A DNA stretch of 64,000 nucleotides. Source: an uncultured Lachnospiraceae bacterium. Lineage in GTDB: Bacteria > Bacillota > Clostridia > Lachnospirales > Lachnospiraceae. A program made the position numbers and the translations under genes. A model generated the notes under the pieces. The model made no database searches. It had not been told where the DNA came from and saw only the letters and a list, made by a program, of their open reading frames with translations. Shown here piece by piece: positions 44,571-53,975 of this stretch. Location: the NCBI GenBank assembly GCA_910577645.1, contig CAJTOL010000001.1, positions 62,001-126,000 of the forward strand, written 5' to 3'. How positions within the stretch are numbered: the first letter of the stretch is position 1; each line of letters starts with the position of its first letter.

Positions 44571-45010
44571 CAAAAGATACAAAAAATCTGATTCTGGAAA
44601 TGTCTGCAGGGATTGTGTTCCATAATGTGGCACTGGGAATAGTGGCGGTTATCGTCTGTTTCATGGGGGATCAGAAGATGATGCCCATATTCCTGGGCTT
44701 ATTTGCAGGCGCTGTTTCCGCAGTACTGATGCTGACTCATATGGCTGTAATTACAGAGAGAGCCATGGATTGCGGGGATGAGGGCTATGCAAATAAAACC
44801 ACAATGGTACATGCCATGGGCCGGAAAGCGGTATACATTGCCATACTGGCGGTGGTGCTGTTCCGGCTGCCTCAGGTCAATCCCCTGGCAATGGTGGTAG
44901 GCACGATGGGATTAAAAACCGGTGCATACCTGCAGCCCATTGTCCACCGTTTAGGCGGTTGGCGCTTGTACGGATCAGAGGAAGGGGGATTGGATCAGAG
45001 TAGTATTTGA
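44567..45010 (+). CDS. atpI: ATP synthase subunit I-like protein
   Basis: A 147-residue protein with about four hydrophobic helices and no catalytic motif, in the position where clostridial operons carry atpI. It begins with TTG at 44567, overlapping the previous TGA, with AAAGGAGG in front. AtpI supports assembly of the c-ring. The call rests on topology and location more than on sequence. Confidence 0.65.
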   Translation: MTKDTKNLILEMSAGIVFHNVALGIVAVIVCFMGDQKMMPIFLGLFAGAVSAVLMLTHMAVITERAMDCGDEGYANKTTMVHAMGRKAVYIAILAVVLFRLPQVNPLAMVVGTMGLKTGAYLQPIVHRLGGWRLYGSEEGGLDQSSI

Positions 45011-45042
45011 TTTTCGAAAATTTAAGAAAGGAGGACCTGTGT

Positions 45043-45753
45043 ATGGGAAGTATGGGAATGCTGGTTGCAAGAGAACCGGATTTCATGATTCACGGGGTGC
45101 TCAAATATGAGCTGTTTGGCCAGGAATTCTGGCTGACTACTACCACCGTTTCTATGACCATTGTGTCGCTTTTAATACTGGCCCTGGCCTTTGCGGCAAA
45201 CCGGACCATGAAAAAGGCTACCGACGTCCCCGGAATGTTTCAGAATATACTGGAGCTGGCCACAGAGATGTTAGACAAGATGGCAGTAGGAATCCTAAAT
45301 GGGAATGCACATAAATTTGCCAATTACATCGGCACAATTTTTGCCTTTATCTTGCTCAATAATTTAAGCGGCCTGCTGGGACTTCGGGCAGCCACCGCGG
45401 ATTACGGCGTTACCTTCCTGCTGGGAATGGTTACCTTTTTCATTGTCCAGTATCAGGGTATCAAAAACCGGCGGCTTCGCCACTTTACCAGTTTGTTTGA
45501 ACCGACACCGGTATTATTTCCGATTAACATAATCGGAGAGCTGGCCAATCCAATCTCCATCTCGCTCCGTTTGTTTGCGAACCTGCTTTCCGGAGTTATC
45601 ATTATGGGATTATGGTACGGCATGATGCCGCTTCTTACCAATATCGGTATCCCAGCGGCGCTGCACGTATACTGCGATGTATTTTCAGGCTGTATTCAGA
45701 CATATGTATTCTGTATGCTGACTATGGTTTACATCAACGACAAAATGGAGTAA
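45043..45753 (+). CDS. atpB: ATP synthase F0 subunit a
   Basis: AAAGGAGGA decides for ATG 45043, giving 236 residues; the frame is open to 45007. It is the multi-helix a subunit that forms the ion half-channels. The essential Arg is in SLRLFANLLSG (helix 4), preceded by IIGELANPISI. It works with the c-ring encoded next. Confidence 0.93.
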   Translation: MGSMGMLVAREPDFMIHGVLKYELFGQEFWLTTTTVSMTIVSLLILALAFAANRTMKKATDVPGMFQNILELATEMLDKMAVGILNGNAHKFANYIGTIFAFILLNNLSGLLGLRAATADYGVTFLLGMVTFFIVQYQGIKNRRLRHFTSLFEPTPVLFPINIIGELANPISISLRLFANLLSGVIIMGLWYGMMPLLTNIGIPAALHVYCDVFSGCIQTYVFCMLTMVYINDKME

Positions 45754-45795
45754 CATAGTTACACAAATTTATTTTTCATTACAGGAGGAATCAAT

Positions 45796-46050
45796 ATGAA
45801 CTTTTCAGGTCAGGATTTTATTTATGGATGTTCCGCTATCGGCGCTGGTCTGGCGATGATCGCTGGTATCGGTCCTGGTGTAGGACAGGGTATTGCCGCA
45901 GGTTACGGCGCTTCTGCAGTTGGACGTAACCCGGGTGCAAAATCTGATATCACTTCCACCATGCTGTTAGGACAGGCAGTTGCCGAGACCACCGGTCTTT
46001 ACGGTCTGGTTGTTGCTATTATCCTGATGTTCGTTAAGCCTTTCGGTTGA
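45796..46050 (+). CDS. atpE: ATP synthase F0 subunit c, Na+-type signature
   Basis: An 84-residue hairpin of two helices joined by the polar loop GRNPGAKSD. The ion site contains Q31 in GPGVGQG (helix 1) and E64 with T65 and T66 in AVAETTG (helix 2). This set (Gln, Glu, Ser/Thr) is known from Na+-binding c subunits such as that of Ilyobacter tartaricus, to which the sequence is very close. Na+ coupling is therefore predicted. The codon use is strongly biased, as expected for a highly expressed gene. AGGAGGAA lies in front. Confidence 0.93.
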   Translation: MNFSGQDFIYGCSAIGAGLAMIAGIGPGVGQGIAAGYGASAVGRNPGAKSDITSTMLLGQAVAETTGLYGLVVAIILMFVKPFG

Positions 46051-46103
46051 TTATCCGAAAAAACGGGCGATTATGAGATAATAGCACAAGAGGAGGCGAG
46101 ATT

Positions 46104-46619
46104 TTGGATCGGTTAATTGGATTTGACCCCCAGTTGCTGCATGACGCGGTACTTACTGGAATTAATATCTTTATCCTGTTCTTTGCATTATCCTACCTGC
46201 TGTTTAACCCGGCCAGGGATTTCCTGGAGAAGCGCCGCAAAAAGATTGCAGAGGAGCTTGACCAGGCAGCTCAGAATCAGAAGAGCGCAGCAGAAATGAA
46301 GGCAGAGTATGAAGCGAAGCTGAAGGCTGTAGACAAAGAGGCAGAAGCCATCTTAGAAGAGGCCAGAAGAAAGGCAAAACGCCGTGAGGCTGAAATTATT
46401 GATGAAGCCAAGGCGGAGGCCGCCAGAATCGTTGAGCGGGCCGGCAAGGAGATCGAGCTGGAGAGAAAGAAAGCGCTTGACGAGATGAAGCAGGAAGTTG
46501 TTTCCATTGCTTCCTTAATGGCAGGCAAGGTAGTTGCCGCTTCGATTGATACCAAGGTGCAGGATGCATTGATTGACGAGACGCTGAAGGAGATGGGTGA
46601 GCATACATGGCAAAGCTGA
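46104..46619 (+). CDS. atpF: ATP synthase F0 subunit b
   Basis: A 171-residue protein with one N-terminal membrane helix (INIFILFFALSYLLF) and a long charged coiled coil, the peripheral stalk. The start is a TTG at 46104, behind GAGGAGGCG. Its 3' end overlaps the delta gene by 13 bases. Confidence 0.92.
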   Translation: MDRLIGFDPQLLHDAVLTGINIFILFFALSYLLFNPARDFLEKRRKKIAEELDQAAQNQKSAAEMKAEYEAKLKAVDKEAEAILEEARRKAKRREAEIIDEAKAEAARIVERAGKEIELERKKALDEMKQEVVSIASLMAGKVVAASIDTKVQDALIDETLKEMGEHTWQS

Positions 46620-47155
46620 TATCAAAAGTGTACGGCGATGCATTGTTTGAGGCAGCCATGGATAAGAAAGATTTAGAGGCTGTCTATGAGGAAGCCCGGG
46701 CCTTAAGCGGCATTTTCCGGGAAAATCCGGAGCTTATGGATGCGCTGAATCATCCCCAGATTGTAAAGGAAGAGAAGATTTCCGTCATGGAGAAGATTTT
46801 CCTGGGGAAAGTCTCGGATGAGATGATGGGCTTCTTGACAATCATTGTTGACAAGGGCAGGCAGAGAGATATCCCGGCGATTTTCGATTATTTTATTCAG
46901 GCAGTCCGGGAATACAAAAAGATTGGAATGGCTTCCGTTACCAGTGCGGTGCATTTGCGGGAAGAGCAGAAGGCTGCGGTAAAGGCAAAGCTTTTAGAAA
47001 CTACTCCCTATGTGGAGTTTGAGATGGATTATGCAGTGGACCCGGCTTTAATCGGCGGTATGGTGATCCGTATCGGTGACCGGGTGGTGGACAGCAGCGT
47101 AAAGGCCCAGCTCTACGAGCTGAAAAAGCAGCTTTTAGCAGTCCAACTGGCCTAG
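46607..47155 (+). CDS. atpH: ATP synthase F1 subunit delta
   Basis: The 182-residue protein matches the OSCP/delta family, with KVYGDALFEAAMDK at the start and the C-terminal VDPALIGGMVIRIGDRVVDS signature. It links the peripheral stalk to F1. Its start lies inside the end of atpF. Confidence 0.93.
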   Translation: MAKLISKVYGDALFEAAMDKKDLEAVYEEARALSGIFRENPELMDALNHPQIVKEEKISVMEKIFLGKVSDEMMGFLTIIVDKGRQRDIPAIFDYFIQAVREYKKIGMASVTSAVHLREEQKAAVKAKLLETTPYVEFEMDYAVDPALIGGMVIRIGDRVVDSSVKAQLYELKKQLLAVQLA

Positions 47156-47203
47156 CAGGTCCGGATAATTACTGATAACAGAAAGAAGGTGCGAACCTCA
47201 GTT

Positions 47204-48706
47204 ATGAATTTGAGACCAGAAGAAATCAGTTCTGTAATTAAAGAGCAGATTGAAAAATATTCAACTAAGCTGGAGGTCTCCGATGTGGGTACCGTTATCC
47301 AGGTCGCAGACGGTATCGCGCGTATCCACGGTCTTGAAAAGGCTATGCAGGGTGAGCTTCTGGAGTTCCCGGGAGAGATCTATGGCATGGTTTTGAACCT
47401 GGAGGAAGATAACGTAGGCGCCGTTCTTCTTGGTGATACAAAGAACATCAACGAAGGCGACATCGTAAAGACCACCGGACGAGTAGTAGAAGTGCCCGTA
47501 GGAGACGCCATGACGGGCCGGGTAGTCAACGCTCTGGGCCAGCCGGTTGACGGCAAAGGTCCTGTTGAGACGGACAAATTCCGCCGCATTGAGCGGGTAG
47601 CTCACGGTGTTATTGAGAGAAAGTCCGTAGATACTCCTCTTCAGACCGGTATCAAGGCTATCGATGCCATGATCCCCATTGGAAGAGGCCAGCGTGAGCT
47701 GATTATCGGCGACCGTCAGACCGGTAAGACGGCAATCGCCATTGATACCATTATTAACCAGAAGGGCCAGGGGGTACATTGTATTTACGTTGCCATCGGT
47801 CAGAAAGCTTCTACCGTAGCAAACATCGTAAAGACCCTGGATGAATTCGGCGCAATGGATTACACTACTGTAGTTGTTTCCACTGCATCCGACCTTGCGC
47901 CCTTACAGTATATTGCTCCCTACTCCGGCTGCGCTATCGGTGAGGAATGGATGGAGAACGGCGAGGACGTATTAGTCGTTTATGATGACTTGAGCAAGCA
48001 TGCCGCCGCTTACCGTACCCTGTCCCTGTTACTTAAGAGACCGCCGGGACGTGAAGCATATCCTGGCGATGTATTCTACCTGCACTCCAGACTTTTGGAG
48101 CGTGCATCCAAGCTGTCAGATGATCTGGGCGGCGGTTCCTTAACCGCTCTTCCTATTATCGAGACTCAGGCAGGCGATGTTTCCGCATATATCCCCACCA
48201 ACGTAATTTCTATTACCGATGGTCAGATTTATCTGGAGACAGAGATGTTTAACTCCGGTTTCCGGCCGGCAATTAACGCCGGTTTGTCTGTATCCCGAGT
48301 AGGCGGCGCGGCTCAGATTAAGGCGATTAAGAAAATTGCGGCTCCAATCCGTGTAGAGCTTGCCCAGTATCGTGAGCTTGCTTCTTTCGCACAGTTTGGC
48401 TCCGAGTTGGATGCAAGCACCAAAGAGCAGCTTGCTCAGGGTGAAAGAATCAAAGAGGTATTAAAGCAGGGCCAGTATCAGCCCATGCCGGTTGAATACC
48501 AGGTAATTATTATCTACGCAGCTACCAAAAAGTATCTGTTAGATATCCCCACCGCTAAGATTCTGGACTTTGAGAAGGAACTGTTTAAGTTTATCGACAC
48601 CAAATATCCGGAGATTCCCGCTAAGATCCGCGAGACTAAGGAGATTACCCCTGAGGTAGACGGGCTGTTGGTAAAAGCAATCACAGAATGTAAAGCGCAG
48701 ATGTAG
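47204..48706 (+). CDS. atpA: ATP synthase F1 subunit alpha
   Basis: About 500 residues from ATG 47204 (MNLRPEEISSVIKEQIEKY). A GTG at 47189 in the same frame overlaps the ribosome site, so the ATG is preferred. The Walker A motif is GDRQTGKT, and the late signature PAINAGLSVSRVGGAAQ is present. It is the non-catalytic nucleotide-binding subunit of the F1 head. Confidence 0.96.
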   Translation: MNLRPEEISSVIKEQIEKYSTKLEVSDVGTVIQVADGIARIHGLEKAMQGELLEFPGEIYGMVLNLEEDNVGAVLLGDTKNINEGDIVKTTGRVVEVPVGDAMTGRVVNALGQPVDGKGPVETDKFRRIERVAHGVIERKSVDTPLQTGIKAIDAMIPIGRGQRELIIGDRQTGKTAIAIDTIINQKGQGVHCIYVAIGQKASTVANIVKTLDEFGAMDYTTVVVSTASDLAPLQYIAPYSGCAIGEEWMENGEDVLVVYDDLSKHAAAYRTLSLLLKRPPGREAYPGDVFYLHSRLLERASKLSDDLGGGSLTALPIIETQAGDVSAYIPTNVISITDGQIYLETEMFNSGFRPAINAGLSVSRVGGAAQIKAIKKIAAPIRVELAQYRELASFAQFGSELDASTKEQLAQGERIKEVLKQGQYQPMPVEYQVIIIYAATKKYLLDIPTAKILDFEKELFKFIDTKYPEIPAKIRETKEITPEVDGLLVKAITECKAQM

Positions 48707-48725
48707 AATAGGCAGGTGACAAATC

Positions 48726-49580
48726 ATGGCATCCATGAGAGACATTAAGCGCAGGCGCGCCAGTATCCAGAGCACCCAGCAGATCACCAAAGCCATGAAG
48801 TTGGTTTCCACCGTTAAGCTGCAGAAGTCCAGAACCAAAGCAGAAGCATCCAAACCGTATTCGGAGATGATGTATACCACCATTGGTTCTATGCTTCGCA
48901 AATCCGGTACCATTGACCATAAGTATCTTCGCCCCGGCCAGTCTAAGAAAAAAGCGGTTATTGCTATTACTTCTAACCGGGGTCTGGCAGGCGGCTACAA
49001 CAACAGTATTGTAAAGCTGCTGGCAGGAAGCGACAAAACTCCTGCAGAAGACACTTATATCTATGCCATCGGCCGCAAAGGCCGTGACGGACTGGCGCGT
49101 AAGGGCTACAAGATTCAAAGAGACTACTCGGATGTAATCAATGAGCCTATGTACCGGGATGCGGCAGATTTGACTCTGGAACTTTTGGATGAGTTTGCCA
49201 GAGGAGAGATCGGCGAGATTTATCTGGCCTATACCTCCTTTAAGAACACAGTGGTTCATATCCCTAAGCTTATCAAACTTCTTCCGGTGGAGATGGACTT
49301 TTCCAAAGAGGAAAATAATACGCTGCTTATGAACTACGAGCCCAATGAGGATGAGGTGTTAAATGCCATTATCCCCAAATATATGAGCAGCCTGATTTAC
49401 GGGGCTCTTCTTGAGGCGGTAGCCAGTGAGAACGGCGCACGTATGACGGCTATGGATTCGGCGACCAGCAATGCGGAGGAAATGATTGACTCCTTAAGTC
49501 TGCAGTATAACCGTGCTAGACAGGATTCCATTACACAGGAGCTGACAGAGATTATTGCTGGTGCAAATGCGATTTCGTAA
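48726..49580 (+). CDS. atpG: ATP synthase F1 subunit gamma
   Basis: The 284-residue protein starts MASMRDIKRRRASIQSTQQI, the conserved N-terminal helix of gamma, and ends with the matching C-terminal helix (MTAMDSATSNAEEMIDSLSL). It is the rotating central shaft between the F1 head and the c-ring. Confidence 0.95.
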   Translation: MASMRDIKRRRASIQSTQQITKAMKLVSTVKLQKSRTKAEASKPYSEMMYTTIGSMLRKSGTIDHKYLRPGQSKKKAVIAITSNRGLAGGYNNSIVKLLAGSDKTPAEDTYIYAIGRKGRDGLARKGYKIQRDYSDVINEPMYRDAADLTLELLDEFARGEIGEIYLAYTSFKNTVVHIPKLIKLLPVEMDFSKEENNTLLMNYEPNEDEVLNAIIPKYMSSLIYGALLEAVASENGARMTAMDSATSNAEEMIDSLSLQYNRARQDSITQELTEIIAGANAIS

Positions 49581-49638
49581 TATTTTAAGTCTGTCTCGAC
49601 AGACCTTTCACAGTAAATTTTAAGTAAGGAGAAACAAG

Positions 49639-51030
49639 ATGGCAGAACAAAACACAGGTAAGATTACACAGATCATCGGCGCCGTGTTGGATATCAAGTT
49701 CAGCCAGGGCAAGCTTCCGGAGATTAACGAGGCAATTCAGGTGCCTCTGAGTGACGGCGGCAAGCTGACGGTTGAGGTATCCCAGCATCTTGGCGATGAT
49801 ACAGTTCGCTGTATTGCCATGGGAAGCACCGACGGTCTGGTTCGCGGCATGGATGCTGTGGCTACCGGCGCGCCGATTTCGGTGCCGGTAGGCGAGAACA
49901 CCCTGGGACGTATTTTCAACGTTTTAGGTGATGCAATCGATAACAAGCCCCAGCCGGATGTAGAAGAATATCTTCCTATCCATAGAAAAGCTCCGACCTT
50001 TGAGGAACAGTCCACCGAAACCGAGATTTTGGAAACCGGTATTAAGGTGGTTGATCTTCTCTGTCCCTATCAGAAGGGCGGTAAAATCGGTCTGTTCGGC
50101 GGCGCCGGCGTAGGCAAAACCGTTTTGATCCAGGAGCTGATTCGTAACATTGCTACCGAGCACGGCGGATATTCTGTATTTACCGGCGTAGGCGAGCGTA
50201 CCCGTGAAGGTAATGACCTTTATCACGAGATGCAGGAATCCGGCGTTATCAATAAGACCACCATGGTATTTGGTCAGATGAATGAGCCGCCGGGAGCGCG
50301 TATGAGAGTGGGCTTAACCGGACTTACCATGGCAGAGTACTTCCGTGATAAGGGCGGTAAGGATGTGCTGCTCTTTATCGACAACATTTTCCGTTTTACT
50401 CAGGCAGGTTCCGAGGTATCTGCGCTGTTAGGCCGTATGCCTTCCGCAGTAGGTTACCAGCCTACCTTACAGACTGAGATGGGCGCCCTTCAGGAGCGTA
50501 TTACCTCCACCAAGAACGGTTCCATTACTTCTGTACAGGCTGTATACGTGCCGGCCGATGACCTTACGGACCCGGCTCCGGCTAACACCTTCGCTCACCT
50601 GGATGCTACCACGGTACTGAGCCGTTCCATTGTTGAGCTTGGTATTTACCCGGCAGTAGATCCCTTAGAGTCTACTTCCAGAATTCTGGATCCCCGTATT
50701 ATTGGCGAGGAGCACTATAATGTAGCCCGCGGTGTTCAGGAGGTTCTGCAGAAATATAAAGAGCTTCAGGATATCATCGCCATGTTAGGTATGGATGAGC
50801 TTTCTGAGGAAGATAAGCTGACCGTATCCCGTGCAAGAAAGATTCAGAGATTCTTATCTCAGCCTTTCTTCGTTGCAGGACAGTTTACCGGCTTAGAGGG
50901 ACGGTATGTACCTTTAAGCGAGACCATCCAGGGATTCAAGGAGATTCTGGAAGGCAAGCATGATGACATTCCGGAGAATTTATTCTTAAATGCAGGTAAT
51001 ATCGACGACGTTCTTGCCCGCGTGAAATAG
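49639..51030 (+). CDS. atpD: ATP synthase F1 subunit beta (catalytic)
   Basis: The 463-residue catalytic subunit carries Walker A GGAGVGKT at 154-161, the catalytic Glu region GVGERTREGNDLY, Walker B VLLFIDNIFRF, and SALLGRMPSAVGYQPTL. It makes or hydrolyses ATP. The 58 bases before it hold a clear AAGGAG site. Confidence 0.97.
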   Translation: MAEQNTGKITQIIGAVLDIKFSQGKLPEINEAIQVPLSDGGKLTVEVSQHLGDDTVRCIAMGSTDGLVRGMDAVATGAPISVPVGENTLGRIFNVLGDAIDNKPQPDVEEYLPIHRKAPTFEEQSTETEILETGIKVVDLLCPYQKGGKIGLFGGAGVGKTVLIQELIRNIATEHGGYSVFTGVGERTREGNDLYHEMQESGVINKTTMVFGQMNEPPGARMRVGLTGLTMAEYFRDKGGKDVLLFIDNIFRFTQAGSEVSALLGRMPSAVGYQPTLQTEMGALQERITSTKNGSITSVQAVYVPADDLTDPAPANTFAHLDATTVLSRSIVELGIYPAVDPLESTSRILDPRIIGEEHYNVARGVQEVLQKYKELQDIIAMLGMDELSEEDKLTVSRARKIQRFLSQPFFVAGQFTGLEGRYVPLSETIQGFKEILEGKHDDIPENLFLNAGNIDDVLARVK

Positions 51031-51041
51031 GAGGGCTGATT

Positions 51042-51440
51042 ATGGCAGAGGTATTCCGTTTGCAGGTTATCACCCCGGATCAAACGTTTTATGAGGGGGA
51101 AGCTTCCATGGTGGAGCTGACTACCACAGAAGGGGATATTGGTATCTACAAAGGCCACATTCCCTTGACGGCCATTGTGTCCCCTGGCGTCCTTCACATT
51201 CATGAAGAGGGCCAGGTTCGTGAAGCTGCATTAATGTCCGGTTTTATTGAGGTGCTCCCTGACCAGGTGATTATCATGGCAGAAGTTGTGGAGTGGCCTG
51301 AAGAAATTGATGTAAAACGTGCTGAAGAAGCGCGTATCCGTGCCGAGAGGCGGCTTAAAAGCCAAAGCGGCGAGGTCGATGTGGCCCGTGCCGAACTGGC
51401 TCTTAAGAGAGCGCTGGTGCGCTTAGAAATGCGGAAATAA
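51042..51440 (+). CDS. atpC: ATP synthase F1 subunit epsilon
   Basis: The 132-residue protein has the N-terminal beta barrel (FRLQVITPDQTFYEGEASMV, then TEGDIGIYKGHIPLTAIVSP) and two C-terminal helices that regulate ATP hydrolysis. It is the last gene of the operon and is followed by a terminator. Confidence 0.95.
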   Translation: MAEVFRLQVITPDQTFYEGEASMVELTTTEGDIGIYKGHIPLTAIVSPGVLHIHEEGQVREAALMSGFIEVLPDQVIIMAEVVEWPEEIDVKRAEEARIRAERRLKSQSGEVDVARAELALKRALVRLEMRK

Positions 51441-51453
51441 AAAGTGCATTTAG

Positions 51454-51486
51454 AAATACCGGCGTGGTAGAACACGCCGGTATTTT
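51454..51486 (+). terminator. ATP synthase operon terminator
   Basis: AAATACCGGCGTG (51454-51466) pairs perfectly with CACGCCGGTATTT (51473-51485) with a short loop, followed by a T-containing tail. Confidence 0.85.
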
Positions 51487-51525
51487 GCTCTCTGGGAGCC
51501 ACTTTAAATTATGGAGGAAACATTC

Positions 51526-52644
51526 ATGAAAAAAAACATTTTAATTGTCACAGCAGCCCTGGCGATTTCTTTGGGGCTCAGCGGTACGGCATTAGCTGCA
51601 GGATGGCAGCAAAATGAAACCGGACGATGGTACGAGAGGGATGACAAAACCTATCCGGTAAACGCCTGGCTTCAGGATCCGGCAGACGGCCGGTGGTATC
51701 ACTTTGACATGAATGGATATATGCAGACCGGCTGGATTCAGGATGGAGGGAAGCATTATTATCTGGACATTGTTACCGGCGCTATGTGGGCAAACACGAC
51801 GACTCCGGACGGTTACCGGCTGGATGCTTCCGGCGCATGGATTCAGGGAGCCGGAACCGCTGCCCAGGAAAAGAAAGCCGGATGGCAGGAAGATAATGTG
51901 GGCAGATGGTATCAGAATTCTGACGGTTCCTATGTGAAAAACCGCTGGAAGGAGATCAATGGCAGCCGCTATTATTTCGACGAATCCGGGTATGCCGCCG
52001 TAGGTTTTGCAGACATTAATGGAGAAGAATATTACTTTAGCAGCAGGGGAGTTTTACAGACCAAAAACTTTACCATAGACGGTGAGGTTTATATTGTAAA
52101 TTCCCGGGGTGTGATTTTAGATGTAGTGGATGAGTGGGATTATGAGAGCGGTCAGTATACCTACAATTCCGGCAATAATAAAACCACTTCCAGCAGCAAT
52201 AAAAATAATAACAATACCACTGCAAATTCCCAGAAGGAAAGCTCTTCTGCAGCGGAAGACGGCCATAACCGGGAATATGCAGAGGCAGTAATTGACCTGG
52301 TAAATCAGGAGAGGGAAAAGAAAGGGCTGAGTCCTTTGGAGATGAATGAAACCCTGATGGGAGGCTGCGAAATCCGGGCAGAGGAATTGGTGGAAAAATT
52401 CTCCCATACCAGACCAGACGGAAGTTCCTGCTATACAGTGGTACAAAGCGAATATGGCTCCAGCTATATTGGAGAAAATATTGCAGAAGGCTACACCAGT
52501 CCGGAACATGTTATGAATGGCTGGATGAATTCCTCCGGACACAGAGCGAATATTTTAAAGAAAGAGTATGAAGAGATCGGCGTAGGCTGTTACGTCTATA
52601 ACGGAAGAAAATATTGGGTGCAGCTGTTTGGCGCACAGAAATAG
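51526..52644 (+). CDS. Secreted CAP-domain protein with cell-wall-binding repeats
   Basis: GGAGGA at 51513-51518 points to ATG 51526 as the start (about 372 residues). A signal peptide (about 1-25, ending ALAAG) is followed by several aromatic repeats of the choline-binding/cell-wall-binding type (GWQQNETGRWYERDD, DGRWYHFDMNGYMQTGW, NGSRYYFDESGYAAVGF). A Ser/Asn/Lys-rich linker (about 205-245) leads to a CAP (SCP/PR1) domain with LVNQEREKKGLSPL, FSHTRPDGSS, IGENIAEG and SSGHRANIL. It is expected to sit on the cell surface. The role of bacterial CAP proteins is mostly unknown. No link to the ATP synthase is evident. Confidence 0.88.
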   Translation: MKKNILIVTAALAISLGLSGTALAAGWQQNETGRWYERDDKTYPVNAWLQDPADGRWYHFDMNGYMQTGWIQDGGKHYYLDIVTGAMWANTTTPDGYRLDASGAWIQGAGTAAQEKKAGWQEDNVGRWYQNSDGSYVKNRWKEINGSRYYFDESGYAAVGFADINGEEYYFSSRGVLQTKNFTIDGEVYIVNSRGVILDVVDEWDYESGQYTYNSGNNKTTSSSNKNNNNTTANSQKESSSAAEDGHNREYAEAVIDLVNQEREKKGLSPLEMNETLMGGCEIRAEELVEKFSHTRPDGSSCYTVVQSEYGSSYIGENIAEGYTSPEHVMNGWMNSSGHRANILKKEYEEIGVGCYVYNGRKYWVQLFGAQK

Positions 52645-52654
52645 CAAAGAAAAA

Positions 52655-52696
52655 TACCCTCAGCGGACAAGGCGCGTTTCTTGTCTTCTGAGGGTA
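52655..52696 (+). terminator. Terminator after the CAP gene
   Basis: TACCCTCAG (52655-52663) pairs with CTGAGGGTA (52688-52696), with a second inner pairing of GACAAG and CTTGTC. It ends the CAP gene transcript. Confidence 0.7.
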
Positions 52697-52815
52697 AAGT
52701 TCCCTCTGGAAGATTTCATAGGAGTATGATATACTTAACTCACTTAAAGAGCGGCCTGAGGACAGGAAAAGACAGACAGTTCTCAGGAAAGGGCAGGAAA
52801 CTAAGGAGGAACTAA

Positions 52816-53736
52816 ATGAAAACAACACTGGTAATTATGGCGGCCGGTATTGGAAGCCGGTTTGGGGGAGGCATTAAGCAGCTTGAGCCAGTAGGGCCGG
52901 GGGGAGAAATTATCATGGATTATTCCATCCATGACGCATTGGAAGCCGGTTTTGAAAAGGTGGTATTTATCATTCGGAAAGACTTGGAGAAAGATTTTAA
53001 GGAGGTTATTGGCAATCGTATTGAAAGGATTGCAGAGGTAGCTTACGCATATCAGGAGCTGGCCGATCTTCCGGAAGGGTTTACTTTACCGGAAGGGCGC
53101 ACGAAGCCCTGGGGTACAGGCCAGGCGGTATTAAGTATAAAGGGGCTGGTGGACGGCCCGTTTGCAGTAATTAATTCCGATGATTATTATGGAAAAGAAT
53201 GTTTTAAAAACATGCATCGTTATATGACTGAAGAGATGGACACGGAGAGAAAAATTTACGATATATGCATGAGTGGATTTATCCTTGCCAATACGTTAAG
53301 TGAAAACGGCACGGTAACCCGGGGCGTCTGTCAGGAAAACCCGGACGGCACCTTAAAAGAGGTTGCAGAAACCTACCAGATCCGAATGACGCCGGAAGGC
53401 CTGGCAGGCGCAGATGAAAGCGGAGCCCGGATAGCACTGGATGCCTCCCAGCCGGTGTCCATGAATATGTGGGGGCTTCCGGCCTCTTTTCTGGATGAAC
53501 TGGAAAGAGGCTTCCCGGAATTTTTGGCATCTGTGCCGGATGGGGATATAAAAAAAGAATACCTGCTTCCCCGGATTATTGATAAGCTGATAAAGTCAGG
53601 GCAGGCCACGGTTAAGATTTTAAATACTCCGGACAAGTGGTTTGGCGTTACCTATAAAGAGGACAAAGAACAGGTTGTAAATGCTATCCGCGGTTTGATA
53701 GAAGCCGGGGTATATAAGGAAAAATTATTTTCATAG
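52816..53736 (+). CDS. Sugar-phosphate nucleotidyltransferase-like protein
   Basis: The 306-residue protein starts with the nucleotide-binding loop VIMAAGIGSRFGGGIKQLEP, followed by PWGTGQAVLSIKGLVDGPFA and the metal-binding VINSDDYYG. This is the NTP_transferase fold that makes NDP-sugars from NTP and sugar-1-phosphate. The loop differs from the standard GxGTRxxPxTK, so the substrate may not be glucose-1-phosphate. It is a single gene; AAGGAGGAA is in front and a hairpin behind. Confidence 0.8.
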   Translation: MKTTLVIMAAGIGSRFGGGIKQLEPVGPGGEIIMDYSIHDALEAGFEKVVFIIRKDLEKDFKEVIGNRIERIAEVAYAYQELADLPEGFTLPEGRTKPWGTGQAVLSIKGLVDGPFAVINSDDYYGKECFKNMHRYMTEEMDTERKIYDICMSGFILANTLSENGTVTRGVCQENPDGTLKEVAETYQIRMTPEGLAGADESGARIALDASQPVSMNMWGLPASFLDELERGFPEFLASVPDGDIKKEYLLPRIIDKLIKSGQATVKILNTPDKWFGVTYKEDKEQVVNAIRGLIEAGVYKEKLFS

Positions 53737-53749
53737 ACGCAGTTAGAGA

Positions 53750-53783
53750 GGAAAGACAGGGGGTTGACTAAGTCTGTCTTTCC
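53750..53783 (+). terminator. Terminator after the nucleotidyltransferase gene
   Basis: GGAAAGACAG (53750-53759) pairs with CTGTCTTTCC (53774-53783) perfectly. The rest of the gap to 53975 is AT-rich and should hold the promoter of the pyrophosphatase; no convincing pair was found. Confidence 0.65.
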
Positions 53784-53975
53784 CAAAAACATGAGGAGAC
53801 CCCGGCTGACACAAAATGTATACAACCGGGGTAATTATGAAAAATCTATGTAAAATTTAACAAATAAATGATACGACTCTGTTTGATTTCTATACAATTA
53901 GTATAAAGAACAAATGTGAATAAACTATGAACCGCATGTAAATAGATTATGAAAATGTGAAGGAGGACGAAAATC

